Assembly (NCBI GenBank): GCA_946623915.1
Contig: CAMORQ010000043.1
Location: 1-10,389, forward strand
Origin: an uncultured Coriobacteriaceae bacterium
GTDB taxonomy: Bacteria; Actinomycetota; Coriobacteriia; Coriobacteriales; Eggerthellaceae
DNA: 10,389 nt
Reading direction: 5' to 3'
The notes beneath the pieces were generated by a model. It was not told the origin of the DNA, ran no database searches, and worked only from the letters and a program-made list of their open reading frames with translations. Position 1 is the first letter of the stretch; each line of letters starts with the position of its first letter. Below are positions 1-6,150 of the stretch, piece by piece. Position numbers and translations under genes: made by a program.

Positions 1-170
1 AGCCCGAGCCCACCTACACCGAGCCCGAGCCCGCTGCCGAGCCCGAGCCCGCAGCCGAGCCCGAGCCCGCAGCCGAGCCCGAGCCCGCAGCCGAGCCCGA
101 CACGGGCGGCGGCGAAACCGCTGATGCAGGTGGCGGCGAAACGACCGATGCCGGCACGGAGGCTGCTTAA
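1..170 (+). CDS. C-terminal end of an unrecognised protein with a Pro/Glu/Ala repeat tail (5' partial)
   Basis: An open frame enters from the left edge with codons starting at position 3 and ends at TAA 168-170, so about 55 residues are visible. The tail is highly acidic and low in complexity: four EPEPAA hexapeptides, then a GGGET-type glycine-rich repeat, ending DAGTEAA. It has no hydrophobic segment, cysteine or sortase motif, and no catalytic residue. Tails like this are common as flexible spacers on secreted, cell-wall or membrane proteins and on some cytoplasmic proteins, so the function cannot be assigned. Codon phase and the clean stop just before a strong terminator support a real coding end. 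It appears to be the last gene of a separate upstream unit, not part of the haem operon. The function is unknown. Confidence 0.75.
   Translation, partial: PEPTYTEPEPAAEPEPAAEPEPAAEPEPAAEPDTGGGETADAGGGETTDAGTEAA
21..98 (+). repeat. 18-bp in-frame tandem repeat encoding EPEPAA
   Basis: The unit gagcccgagcccgcagcc occurs four times in direct tandem at 21-38, 39-56, 57-74 and 75-92. The first copy has gct in place of gca, and a partial fifth unit (EP) runs 93-98. A degenerate copy lies to the left (PEPTYT). The unit length is a multiple of three, so gain or loss of copies would keep the frame. The near-identity of copies at the DNA level suggests recent expansion by slippage or recombination. 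Confidence 0.9.
105..152 (+). repeat. 24-bp imperfect duplication encoding GGGETxDA
   Basis: Two adjacent 24-base units (105-128 and 129-152) encode GGGETADA and GGGETTDA, differing at a few bases. They form the glycine-rich end of the upstream protein's tail, directly after the EPEPAA repeats. Confidence 0.75.
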
Positions 171-203
171 CGCGAGCGGAGCAAAACCATATTTGCACAA
201 TGG

Positions 204-233
204 AAAAAGCGGGTGTTCACCACCCGCTTTTTT
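204..233 (+). terminator. Rho-independent terminator after the upstream gene
   Basis: A GC-rich stem gcgggtg (209-215) pairs with cacccgc (221-227) around a five-base loop ttcac (216-220). The flanking a-run (204-208) extends the pairing into the t-run, and six T residues follow at 228-233. It sits 34 bases past the TAA of the upstream gene and nothing else starts here. This is a textbook intrinsic terminator, and the a-run makes it partly bidirectional. It isolates the haem operon from the upstream unit. Confidence 0.93.
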
Positions 234-392
234 CAATGTCATGCCGCTGGTGCAGGACATAATCCTTTCGGTGTAGGGCAATTCCCCATAGCGGGGAGAT
301 AGGGTGTAGCAACGTGCCCGAAAACAGGCAATCTTGCATACTTAGGTACCATTTCCCTGTAGACGAATAAGGCTCAAAAGGGAGGTAAGGGC
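234..392 (+). promoter_or_regulatory. Non-coding leader expected to carry the haem-operon promoter
   Basis: These 159 bases between the terminator and sirC contain no convincing gene on either strand, so transcription of the operon should start here. Candidate elements are weak. A cataat hexamer at 258-263 resembles a -10 box but has no good -35 at the right distance. TTGCAT at 334-339 resembles a -35 but is followed only by a poor -10 near 357-363. The heptamer ggtgtag occurs at 270-276 and 303-309, 33 bases apart, with a small hairpin (tcccc 283-287 pairing gggga 293-297) between the copies. I recognise no riboswitch class or known operator. That it is the promoter region is inferred mainly from its position. 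Confidence 0.45.
381..389 (+). promoter_or_regulatory. Ribosome binding site supporting the GTG start of sirC
   Basis: ggaggtaag is a near-perfect anti-Shine-Dalgarno match. The ggagg core (381-385) lies seven bases before GTG 393. This spacing favours GTG 393 over the in-frame GTG 399 and ATG 408. Confidence 0.8.
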
Positions 393-1064
393 GTGTCTGT
401 GGACGCGATGCATTCGCAATACTTCGCTTACCCCCTGTTCCTGGACGTGCGCGGCAGGCGTGTCGTGGTCGTGGGAGGGGGTAGCGTTGCGGTGCGCAAG
501 ATCGAGACGCTGCTCGCCCATGGGGCCGATGTGCGCGTGATTGCCATCGATGCGGACGAGCGCATCCGCGCTCTCGCAGCTTCCGGGGAAATCGTTTTCG
601 AGCAGCGCGCTTGGGCTCCCGGCGATTTCGAGGGAGCTACGCTGGCGTTTTGCGCGTGCGGCGACCAAAGCGTCGAAGACGCCATGTGCGCCGATGCGGA
701 GCGGGCGGGATGCCTGGTGAATGTGGTCGATGCCCCGCAGCGCTGCGATTTCACCGTGCCGTCTTTGGTTGCACGCGGTCCGTTGCGCATCGCGGTGTCC
801 ACGTCGGGCGCGTCTCCGCTCGAAGCGAGGAAGATCCGCGAAACGCTCGAAGGCGTCTTCGACGAAAGCTGGGCTGCTTATTTAGAGCTGCTCGGTCAGG
901 TGCGCGCCCTGGCGAAGGATCGCATCACCAGCGAAGCCGAGCGCAAGGCCGTGTTCGAAGAAGCGTCGGAAGCTGGGCTGCGCGAGCGCATTGCTGCAGG
1001 TGATTCCATAGATGCGGAAACCGTGTTCGTCGATGCCTGTTCGAAAGCAAAGGTGGAGCTATGA
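393..1064 (+). CDS. sirC: Precorrin-2 dehydrogenase, possibly also sirohydrochlorin ferrochelatase (SirC / Met8 / CysG N-terminal family)
   Basis: This 223-residue enzyme oxidises precorrin-2 to sirohydrochlorin with NAD+ in the cytoplasm; some family members also insert iron to give siroheme. An N-terminal Rossmann fold carries VVVVGGGSVAVRKIETLL (residues 24-41), the family's GGGxVAxRK dinucleotide site. NVVDAPQRCDFTVPS (about 110-124) contains Asp113, at the position of the catalytic aspartate of CysG/Met8. STSGASPLEARKIRETLE (136-153) is the family's conserved C-terminal-domain segment. The methyltransferase half of full-length CysG is absent; that activity lies in the cobA-hemD fusion downstream. 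GTG 393 is chosen for its strong ribosome site. The last codons overlap hemA by four bases (ATGA), so the two are translationally coupled. The family assignment is firm. Whether it also chelates iron is open, since Bacillus-type SirC proteins do not, but no separate ferrochelatase is seen here. Confidence 0.93.
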   Translation: MSVDAMHSQYFAYPLFLDVRGRRVVVVGGGSVAVRKIETLLAHGADVRVIAIDADERIRALAASGEIVFEQRAWAPGDFEGATLAFCACGDQSVEDAMCADAERAGCLVNVVDAPQRCDFTVPSLVARGPLRIAVSTSGASPLEARKIRETLEGVFDESWAAYLELLGQVRALAKDRITSEAERKAVFEEASEAGLRERIAAGDSIDAETVFVDACSKAKVEL

Positions 1065-2341
1065 GCCTAAACCTGTTTGTCGTCGGCTTGAACCACAAGA
1101 CCGCAAGCGTTCAGCTGCGGGAAAGCGTTTCGTTCGGAGGGTCGCTTTCCGCCCCGCTGCGGCAGTTATGCGATCGCCCAGGAATGCACGGCGGCGTTAT
1201 CCTTTCGACGTGCAATCGCACGGAAATCTACATGCATGCCGAAACGTTTAGCGACGCATCGGCGGGCGTCCGCTCGTTCCTCGTCGATGCCAAAGGCGTC
1301 GACGCTTCCGCGCTCGAGGAGCATCTGTACTCCTACTCGGGAATCAACGCGGTGCGCCACTTGTTCGAAGTGGTGTCCTCGCTCGATTCCATGGTGCTCG
1401 GAGAGGCCCAGATAGCCGGGCAGGTGCGCACGGCGTTCAAAGCGGCCCTTTCCGCGAACACCACGACCTTCATGCTCGATCGTGTGTTTCGCCAGGCGCT
1501 TGAAGTGGGTAAACGCGTAAGGAACCAGACGACCATCGGCAATTCGCGCATATCTCTTTCCACGGTCGCTGTGGAAGTGGCGCGCCAGAAGTTCGGGTCG
1601 CTTCAGGACAAATCCGTTCTTGTCGTGGGCTCGGGCAAGATGAGCGAACTCGCCGCCCGCTACCTGGCCGAGCAGGGTGCGAAGTCGGTCATGGTGTCGA
1701 GCCGTACGCATTCCCATGCGTGCTCCATGGCGAAATCCGTGGGGGCGACAGCGCACAGCTTCTCCGACCTGGGGACGCTCGCGTTGCAGGCCGACATCAT
1801 CATTTCTTCGACGGCTGCGCCCCATTTCGTGCTGGTGCCAGAGGTGTTTGCCGGTTTGCAGCGGCCGGTTCTGCTGCTTGACTTGGCGATGCCGCGCGAC
1901 ATCGATCCGGCATGTGCCGACATTCTCGGCGTCTCGTTGTTCGATCTAGACGATTTGGGCGCGATTGCGCAGGAGAACCTGCATGCACGCGAAGGTGCCG
2001 CCGAAGAGGCTCGCGGTATCGTGGAAAACGAAGTCGCCGAAATCGAGCACTGGGTCGCAGAGCATGCGGTCATACCCACCATCAAGAACATCTACCTGGG
2101 TGCCGAACGAGTGCGCGAGGCCGAAGTCAACCGTTTGGTGAAAGAGCTGGACATCCAGCTTTCCGAACACGACAGGGCGACGCTCGACGCTGCCACCCAT
2201 GCCATAGTCAAGAAGATCCTGCACGCGCCAACGGCCGCGTTGCGGGCGAGCGTCGATACGAGCACGAGTTACGAATGTGTGGAATCCGCTCGGCGTTTGT
2301 TCGAATTCGAAGGCGCGCGTGAAGCGCGCATGGGAGCGTAG
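1061..2341 (+). CDS. hemA: Glutamyl-tRNA reductase
   Basis: It reduces glutamyl-tRNA(Glu) to glutamate-1-semialdehyde with NADPH, the first committed step of the C5 route to tetrapyrroles. At 426 residues it has normal family length. The N-terminus reads VVGLNHKTASVQLRE (7-21). LSTCNRTEIY (48-57) carries the nucleophile Cys51 that forms the thioester with glutamate. HLFEVVSSLDSMVLGE (100-115) includes the conserved His100, and GEAQIAGQVR follows. VLVVGSGKMSE (186-196) is the NADPH-binding loop, and the helical C-terminal region from about 325 is the dimerisation domain. The start overlaps the sirC stop as ATGA, and hemC begins five bases after the stop. HemL, its partner enzyme, lies at the far end of the same gene string. 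The symbol hemA here means the reductase, not the ALA synthase of alphaproteobacteria. The identification is secure. Confidence 0.98.
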   Translation: MSLNLFVVGLNHKTASVQLRESVSFGGSLSAPLRQLCDRPGMHGGVILSTCNRTEIYMHAETFSDASAGVRSFLVDAKGVDASALEEHLYSYSGINAVRHLFEVVSSLDSMVLGEAQIAGQVRTAFKAALSANTTTFMLDRVFRQALEVGKRVRNQTTIGNSRISLSTVAVEVARQKFGSLQDKSVLVVGSGKMSELAARYLAEQGAKSVMVSSRTHSHACSMAKSVGATAHSFSDLGTLALQADIIISSTAAPHFVLVPEVFAGLQRPVLLLDLAMPRDIDPACADILGVSLFDLDDLGAIAQENLHAREGAAEEARGIVENEVAEIEHWVAEHAVIPTIKNIYLGAERVREAEVNRLVKELDIQLSEHDRATLDAATHAIVKKILHAPTAALRASVDTSTSYECVESARRLFEFEGAREARMGA

Positions 2342-2346
2342 GGGCT

Positions 2347-3282
2347 ATGACGGATAGCGTTGTCATCGGAACCCGGGGGGGCAAGCTGGCGCTTTGGCAG
2401 GCGAACAAGGTCGCGTCCCTGATAGAGCAGACCGTGCCCGGCTGCACATGCGAAGTGCGTATCGTGAAAACGAAGGGCGACAAGATCCTGGACGTGCCGC
2501 TTGCCAAAATCGGCGACAAGGGGCTGTTCACCAAAGAGCTGGAAAGTGCCCTGCTCGATGGGTCCGTGGACGTGTGCGTCCATTCATGCAAGGACATGCC
2601 CACCGAACTGCCCGAAGGGTTGACGCTTGCGGGGTTCCCGGTGCGTGCGAGTGCGTGCGACTGCATCGTCGGTCCAGAAAAGGGCCTTACCCTCGATTCG
2701 CTTCCTGCGGGTTGCCGTGTGGCGACCGGTTCGCTGCGACGTGTGGCGCAGCTTGCCCACATGCGCCCCGACGTGGTGGCGTGCGATATCCGCGGCAACG
2801 TCGATACGCGCATCGCCAAAGTGGCTTCGGGCGAATTCGACTGCGCCATTCTTGCCCATGCCGGCATAGTGCGCTTGGGTTTGGAAGAGCACGTGTCTTC
2901 GGTGATACCGGCGGACACCATGGTGCCAGCGGTGGGGCAGGGCTGCATGGCGATCGAGGTGCGCGCAGACGACGAACGCGCCCTTGCACTGTGCGATGCG
3001 ATCACCGACGACGCCTCTCGTCGCGCGGTCGAGGCCGAGCGCTTCGTGCTCGCGGCCCTCGAAGGGGGCTGCCAGGTGCCTATGGGCGCCCATGCGCGCA
3101 TCGAAGAGCAAGGCGTCGATTCGGTGTTCGTGCTCGATGCGTTCGTCAGCTCGCTTGACGGGCAGCGCTTCGTGCGCACGCAGGTTTCCGGCGACGTTTC
3201 CGATTCGCGGTCGATTGCCGAACGTGCAGTGGACGAGCTGCGCAAAGACGGTGCCGAAGCGATCCTCGAGGAGTTGCGATGA
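2347..3282 (+). CDS. hemC: Hydroxymethylbilane synthase (porphobilinogen deaminase)
   Basis: It polymerises four porphobilinogens into linear hydroxymethylbilane on a covalently bound dipyrromethane cofactor. The 311 residues match family length. VVIGTRGGKLALWQAN (5-20) is the N-terminal substrate-binding strand. VHSCKDMPTELP (78-89) carries the catalytic aspartate at Asp83. ATGSLRRVAQL (126-136) and DIRGNVDTRIAK (147-158) hold the arginines that bind the pyrrole carboxylates. EGGCQVPMGAHA (239-250) contains Cys242, the cofactor attachment cysteine, at the same number as in E. coli. Small departures from the usual motifs are Cys81 where Leu is usual (HSLKDVP) and Gly128 where Ser is usual (SSLRR). 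A modest gggag (2332-2336) precedes the ATG by ten bases. The stop overlaps the next start as ATGA, placing this product next to the uroporphyrinogen-III synthase that must act on it immediately. Confidence 0.98.
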   Translation: MTDSVVIGTRGGKLALWQANKVASLIEQTVPGCTCEVRIVKTKGDKILDVPLAKIGDKGLFTKELESALLDGSVDVCVHSCKDMPTELPEGLTLAGFPVRASACDCIVGPEKGLTLDSLPAGCRVATGSLRRVAQLAHMRPDVVACDIRGNVDTRIAKVASGEFDCAILAHAGIVRLGLEEHVSSVIPADTMVPAVGQGCMAIEVRADDERALALCDAITDDASRRAVEAERFVLAALEGGCQVPMGAHARIEEQGVDSVFVLDAFVSSLDGQRFVRTQVSGDVSDSRSIAERAVDELRKDGAEAILEELR

Positions 3283-4826
3283 GTTCTGCTACCGTGTATC
3301 TGGTCGGTGCCGGACCGGGCGATCCCGGCCTTCTTACTTTGCGCGCCAAAGAGCTGCTCGAGCAGGCGGACTGTGTAATCTACGACTACCTGGCGTCGCA
3401 GGCGTGCATGCGTTTTGCCAACGATGCTGCCGAATGCATCTTCGTCGGCAAGAAGGGCTTTTCCGACCATGTCACGCAAGACCAGATCAACGAGTGCCTT
3501 GTCGATGCTGCGCGCCGCCATGCAGGCGGGCGCATCGTGCGCCTGAAAGGCGGCGACCCGTACGTGTTCGGGCGCGGCGGCGAAGAGGCGCTTGCTCTGC
3601 GTGCCGCCGACGTTGCCTTCGAAGTGGTGCCGGGAGTCACGGCCGCTGTCGCCGCGTGCGCTTATGCCGGCATCCCGGTGACGCATCGCGGGGTGGCCAG
3701 CTCGGTCGCTTTGGTCACCGGCCACGAAACGCCTGACAAGGCCGCTCCGGTAATCGATTGGGACCACCTGGCGCTTGGCGTCGACACGCTGTGCTTTTAC
3801 ATGGGCATTCGCGACTTGCCCCATATCGTCGACCGCTTGGTTCGCGCGGGACGCGCGCCGGAAACACCCGTGGCGCTGGTTCGCTGGGGCACGACTGCTG
3901 CCCAGGAAACGCTGACCGCCACCTTGGAAACGGTCGTGTCCGCGGTCGAGCAAGCGCAGTTCCAGGCCCCCGCCATCATTGTCGTCGGCGATGTGGTGGG
4001 CCTGCGGGACAGCCTCGCCTGGTTCGAGCAGCGTCCGCTGTTCGGCAAGCGCGTGGTGGTCACGCGCACGCGCGAGCAAGCATCCGCCCTGGTTGAGCGC
4101 TTGTCGCGACTTGGCGCCGATGTGGTGGAGTTTCCGACGATTGAAGTGCGCCAACGGCCGCTTGACGCGACCGGGAAAGAATCGCTTGCGCGCCTTTCCG
4201 AAAACGACTGGGTAGTGTTCACCAGCGCTAACGGCGTCGCATGTTCGTTTGCTCTGCTCGAAGAAATGGGTTTGGATGCCCGCGCCTTCGGCGGTGCTCG
4301 CGTTGCGGCCATCGGGCCGGCGACGGCCGATGAGCTGCGCTCGCATGGCATCTGCGCCGACCTCGTACCTCCGCGCTTCGTGGCGGAATCGGTCGCGGAG
4401 TCCTTGATTGGCGCCGGGGTCGGAGAAGGTTCGCACGTGTGCGTCCTGCGGGCTGCCACGGCGCGCGATGTCCTGCCGGATCTGCTCGAGCAGGCGGGCG
4501 CGCGGGTGTCGGTGGTGCCGGTGTACGACACGGTGGCGCCGGATTCGCGCGAGCAGGCGGCGCATGTTGCAGAATTGCTGCGTGCCAAAAACGTGGATGC
4601 CGTCACCTTCACCGCTTCTTCGACGGTGCGTAATTTCTGTGCGTTGCTGGAAGACCAGCTCGACGAAGGGCAGGACGTCGCGGGGCTCATGGACGGTGCG
4701 GCGGCAATCAGCATCGGCACCGTCACGTCGCGCACGCTTGCCGACGCCGGCATCCCGGTGGCGGCCGAGGCCGACCCGTTCACCATCGCCGGATTGGTGG
4801 ATGCGGCCTGCGATTATCTAGGGTAA
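3279..4826 (+). CDS. cobA-hemD: Uroporphyrinogen-III C-methyltransferase fused to uroporphyrinogen-III synthase
   Basis: This is one 515-residue chain with two enzymes. Residues 1 to about 245 are a SAM-dependent uroporphyrinogen-III methyltransferase (CobA/SUMT). VGAGPGDPGLLTLRA (9-23) is the first family signature, VRLKGGDPYVFGRGGEE (87-103) the SAM-site region, and VVPGVTAAVAACAYAGIPVTHR (116-137) the second signature. Residues from about 254 (LFGKRVVVTRTREQA) to the end are the two-lobed HemD fold, with FTSANGV (314-320), VAAIGPATA (342-350) and TFTASSTVRNF (443-453). HemD closes hydroxymethylbilane into uroporphyrinogen III; CobA then methylates C2 and C7 to give precorrin-2. The start overlaps the hemC stop as ATGA behind gaggag (3268-3273). 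CobA-HemD fusions are known in Gram-positive anaerobes. The fusion would send the uroporphyrinogen directly to precorrin-2, fitting a cell that makes haem through siroheme. Confidence 0.97.
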   Translation: MSSATVYLVGAGPGDPGLLTLRAKELLEQADCVIYDYLASQACMRFANDAAECIFVGKKGFSDHVTQDQINECLVDAARRHAGGRIVRLKGGDPYVFGRGGEEALALRAADVAFEVVPGVTAAVAACAYAGIPVTHRGVASSVALVTGHETPDKAAPVIDWDHLALGVDTLCFYMGIRDLPHIVDRLVRAGRAPETPVALVRWGTTAAQETLTATLETVVSAVEQAQFQAPAIIVVGDVVGLRDSLAWFEQRPLFGKRVVVTRTREQASALVERLSRLGADVVEFPTIEVRQRPLDATGKESLARLSENDWVVFTSANGVACSFALLEEMGLDARAFGGARVAAIGPATADELRSHGICADLVPPRFVAESVAESLIGAGVGEGSHVCVLRAATARDVLPDLLEQAGARVSVVPVYDTVAPDSREQAAHVAELLRAKNVDAVTFTASSTVRNFCALLEDQLDEGQDVAGLMDGAAAISIGTVTSRTLADAGIPVAAEADPFTIAGLVDAACDYLG

Positions 4827-4831
4827 ACCGG

Positions 4832-4847
4832 GCGCCCCTGCGGGCGC
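4832..4847 (+). other. Small GC-rich hairpin in the cobA-hemD / ahbC gap
   Basis: gcgccc (4832-4837) pairs perfectly with gggcgc (4842-4847) around a four-base loop, six bases after the cobA-hemD stop. No T-run follows, so it does not look like an intrinsic terminator. It may slow polymerase, mark an RNA processing point or protect the upstream mRNA end. It lies in the largest gap of the operon (55 bases). In a GC-rich genome a six-pair stem can arise by chance. Confidence 0.35.
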
Positions 4848-4881
4848 ACGATGCGGATACAGACGGAAGAGGGGCGAAAAC

Positions 4882-6138
4882 ATGATTGGTATTTCGAAAC
4901 TGTACTGCGGCGCGGTTGAAGCGGCCGATGTGCTGCGCTACAAGCGCAGGTCGGCCGATTTGCCTAGCCATATGCTTCAGTTTTCCGCCGACAAGAAGCC
5001 GGTGGTTGTGTGGAACTGCACGCGGACGTGCAATCTGAAATGCGTGCATTGCTACGCTGGCTCGGAAGGCAAGCTCTACGAAGGGGAGATGACCACCGAG
5101 CAGGGCAAGGCCATGATCGACGACCTGTCCACCTTCGGTGCGCCTGTGCTGTTGTTTTCCGGCGGCGAACCGACCATCAGGCCCGACATGCCTGAGCTCG
5201 CCCAATACGCCAAGGACCACGGCATGCGTGTGGTCATTTCGACGAACGGCACGCTCATCACGCCCGAGCTGGCTCGGCAGATGGCCGATGTGGGCCTGTC
5301 GTACGTGGGTGTCTCGCTTGACGGCGGACGCGAAACGCACGACAAGTTCCGCGGCGTTCCCGGAAGTTTCGACAAGGCCATTCAGGGCATTCGCAACTCG
5401 CGCGAAGCGGGAATCAAGGTCGGCCTGCGCATGACCATCAACAAGCTGAACTGGCGCGATATCAACGAAATATTCGACCTGATGGAAGAAGAACAAATCA
5501 ACCGCGCATGCTTCTACCATCTGGTCTACACCGGACGCGGCAGCGAACTGATGGACGAAGACCTCGACCATGCTGAAACACGCGCCGCCGTGCGCTTGAT
5601 CATGGACCGTACGAAGGATTGGTTCGCCCGTGGCGGCAAACCGGAGATCCTTACCGTGGACAACCACGCCGACGGTCCCTTCGTGTACATGGAACTGCTG
5701 CGCGAAGATCCCGAACGCGCGGCCGAAGTGCTGCAGTTGCTGCAGTGGAACCAGGGCAATTCGACCGGAAACGGCATTTCCTGCGTCAGCTGGGACGGGG
5801 AAGTCTACGCCGACCAGTTCTGGCGCCACTTCAGCTTCGGCAACGTCACCGAGCGCCCGTTTTCGGAGATCTGGACCGACACGAGCCGCGAAACCGAGCA
5901 GTCGGATCTTATGTTCAAGCTGAAGGACAAGCGCCCCCACGTGAAAGGGCGCTGCGCTTCCTGCCAGTGGCTCGACATCTGCGGCGGCAATTTCCGCGTG
6001 CGCGCCGAAGCCGCCACGGGCGACTTGTGGTCGCCCGATCCGGCGTGCTATCTGACCGACGAAGAGATATCGCTGTCCGACCCGCAGGAGCTGCTCGAAG
6101 CGCACGAGCGCGCCAATGCGGCGGCAGGGCTGGACTAG
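4882..6138 (+). CDS. ahbC: 12,18-didecarboxysiroheme deacetylase, radical SAM/SPASM enzyme AhbC
   Basis: AhbC removes the acetate side chains at C2 and C7 of 12,18-didecarboxysiroheme, leaving methyls and giving iron-coproporphyrin III. The family's N-terminal signature MIGISKLYCG is present, then LPSHMLQFS (27-35) and KKPVVVWN. CTRTCNLKCVHCY (46-58) holds the CxxxCxxC cluster ligands Cys50, Cys54 and Cys57. FSGGEPTIRPD (92-102) is the SAM-binding GGEP motif, and STNGTLIT and VGVSLDGG follow. A C-terminal SPASM region has Cys301, Cys358, Cys361, Cys367 and Cys389 for an auxiliary iron-sulfur cluster. The usual CGGC is CGGN here (368-370 GGN). The close relative is NirJ of haem d1 synthesis, but the neighbouring haem genes and the paired AhbD favour AhbC. 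At 418 residues it is slightly longer than usual, with an acidic tail. gaagagggg precedes the ATG. The labile clusters imply work under anaerobic conditions. Confidence 0.93.
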   Translation: MIGISKLYCGAVEAADVLRYKRRSADLPSHMLQFSADKKPVVVWNCTRTCNLKCVHCYAGSEGKLYEGEMTTEQGKAMIDDLSTFGAPVLLFSGGEPTIRPDMPELAQYAKDHGMRVVISTNGTLITPELARQMADVGLSYVGVSLDGGRETHDKFRGVPGSFDKAIQGIRNSREAGIKVGLRMTINKLNWRDINEIFDLMEEEQINRACFYHLVYTGRGSELMDEDLDHAETRAAVRLIMDRTKDWFARGGKPEILTVDNHADGPFVYMELLREDPERAAEVLQLLQWNQGNSTGNGISCVSWDGEVYADQFWRHFSFGNVTERPFSEIWTDTSRETEQSDLMFKLKDKRPHVKGRCASCQWLDICGGNFRVRAEAATGDLWSPDPACYLTDEEISLSDPQELLEAHERANAAAGLD

Positions 6139-6150
6139 GAAGGGGCGATT

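Noticed and set aside
21..98. Tandem repeat as a CRISPR array
   Set aside because: The units are contiguous with no unique spacers and are in frame with a coding tail, so this is a protein repeat.
234..392. Cobalamin or other known riboswitch in the sirC leader
   Set aside because: No B12-box or other recognised conserved core is visible, and the only local structure is a five-pair hairpin.
2208..4565. Very long open frame (785 codons) on the minus strand
   Set aside because: It lies opposite hemC and cobA-hemD, whose motifs are unmistakable. Its translation is Arg/His/Ala-rich with no recognisable domain. Stop-free antisense frames are expected in high-GC genes.
4882..6138. Assignment of the first radical SAM gene as NirJ (haem d1 synthesis) or a peptide-modifying SPASM enzyme
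   Set aside because: There are no nir genes or precursor peptide nearby. The MIGISKLYCG N-terminus and the neighbouring AhbD, AhbAB and haem genes fit AhbC better. NirJ is a close homologue, so this is a context decision.
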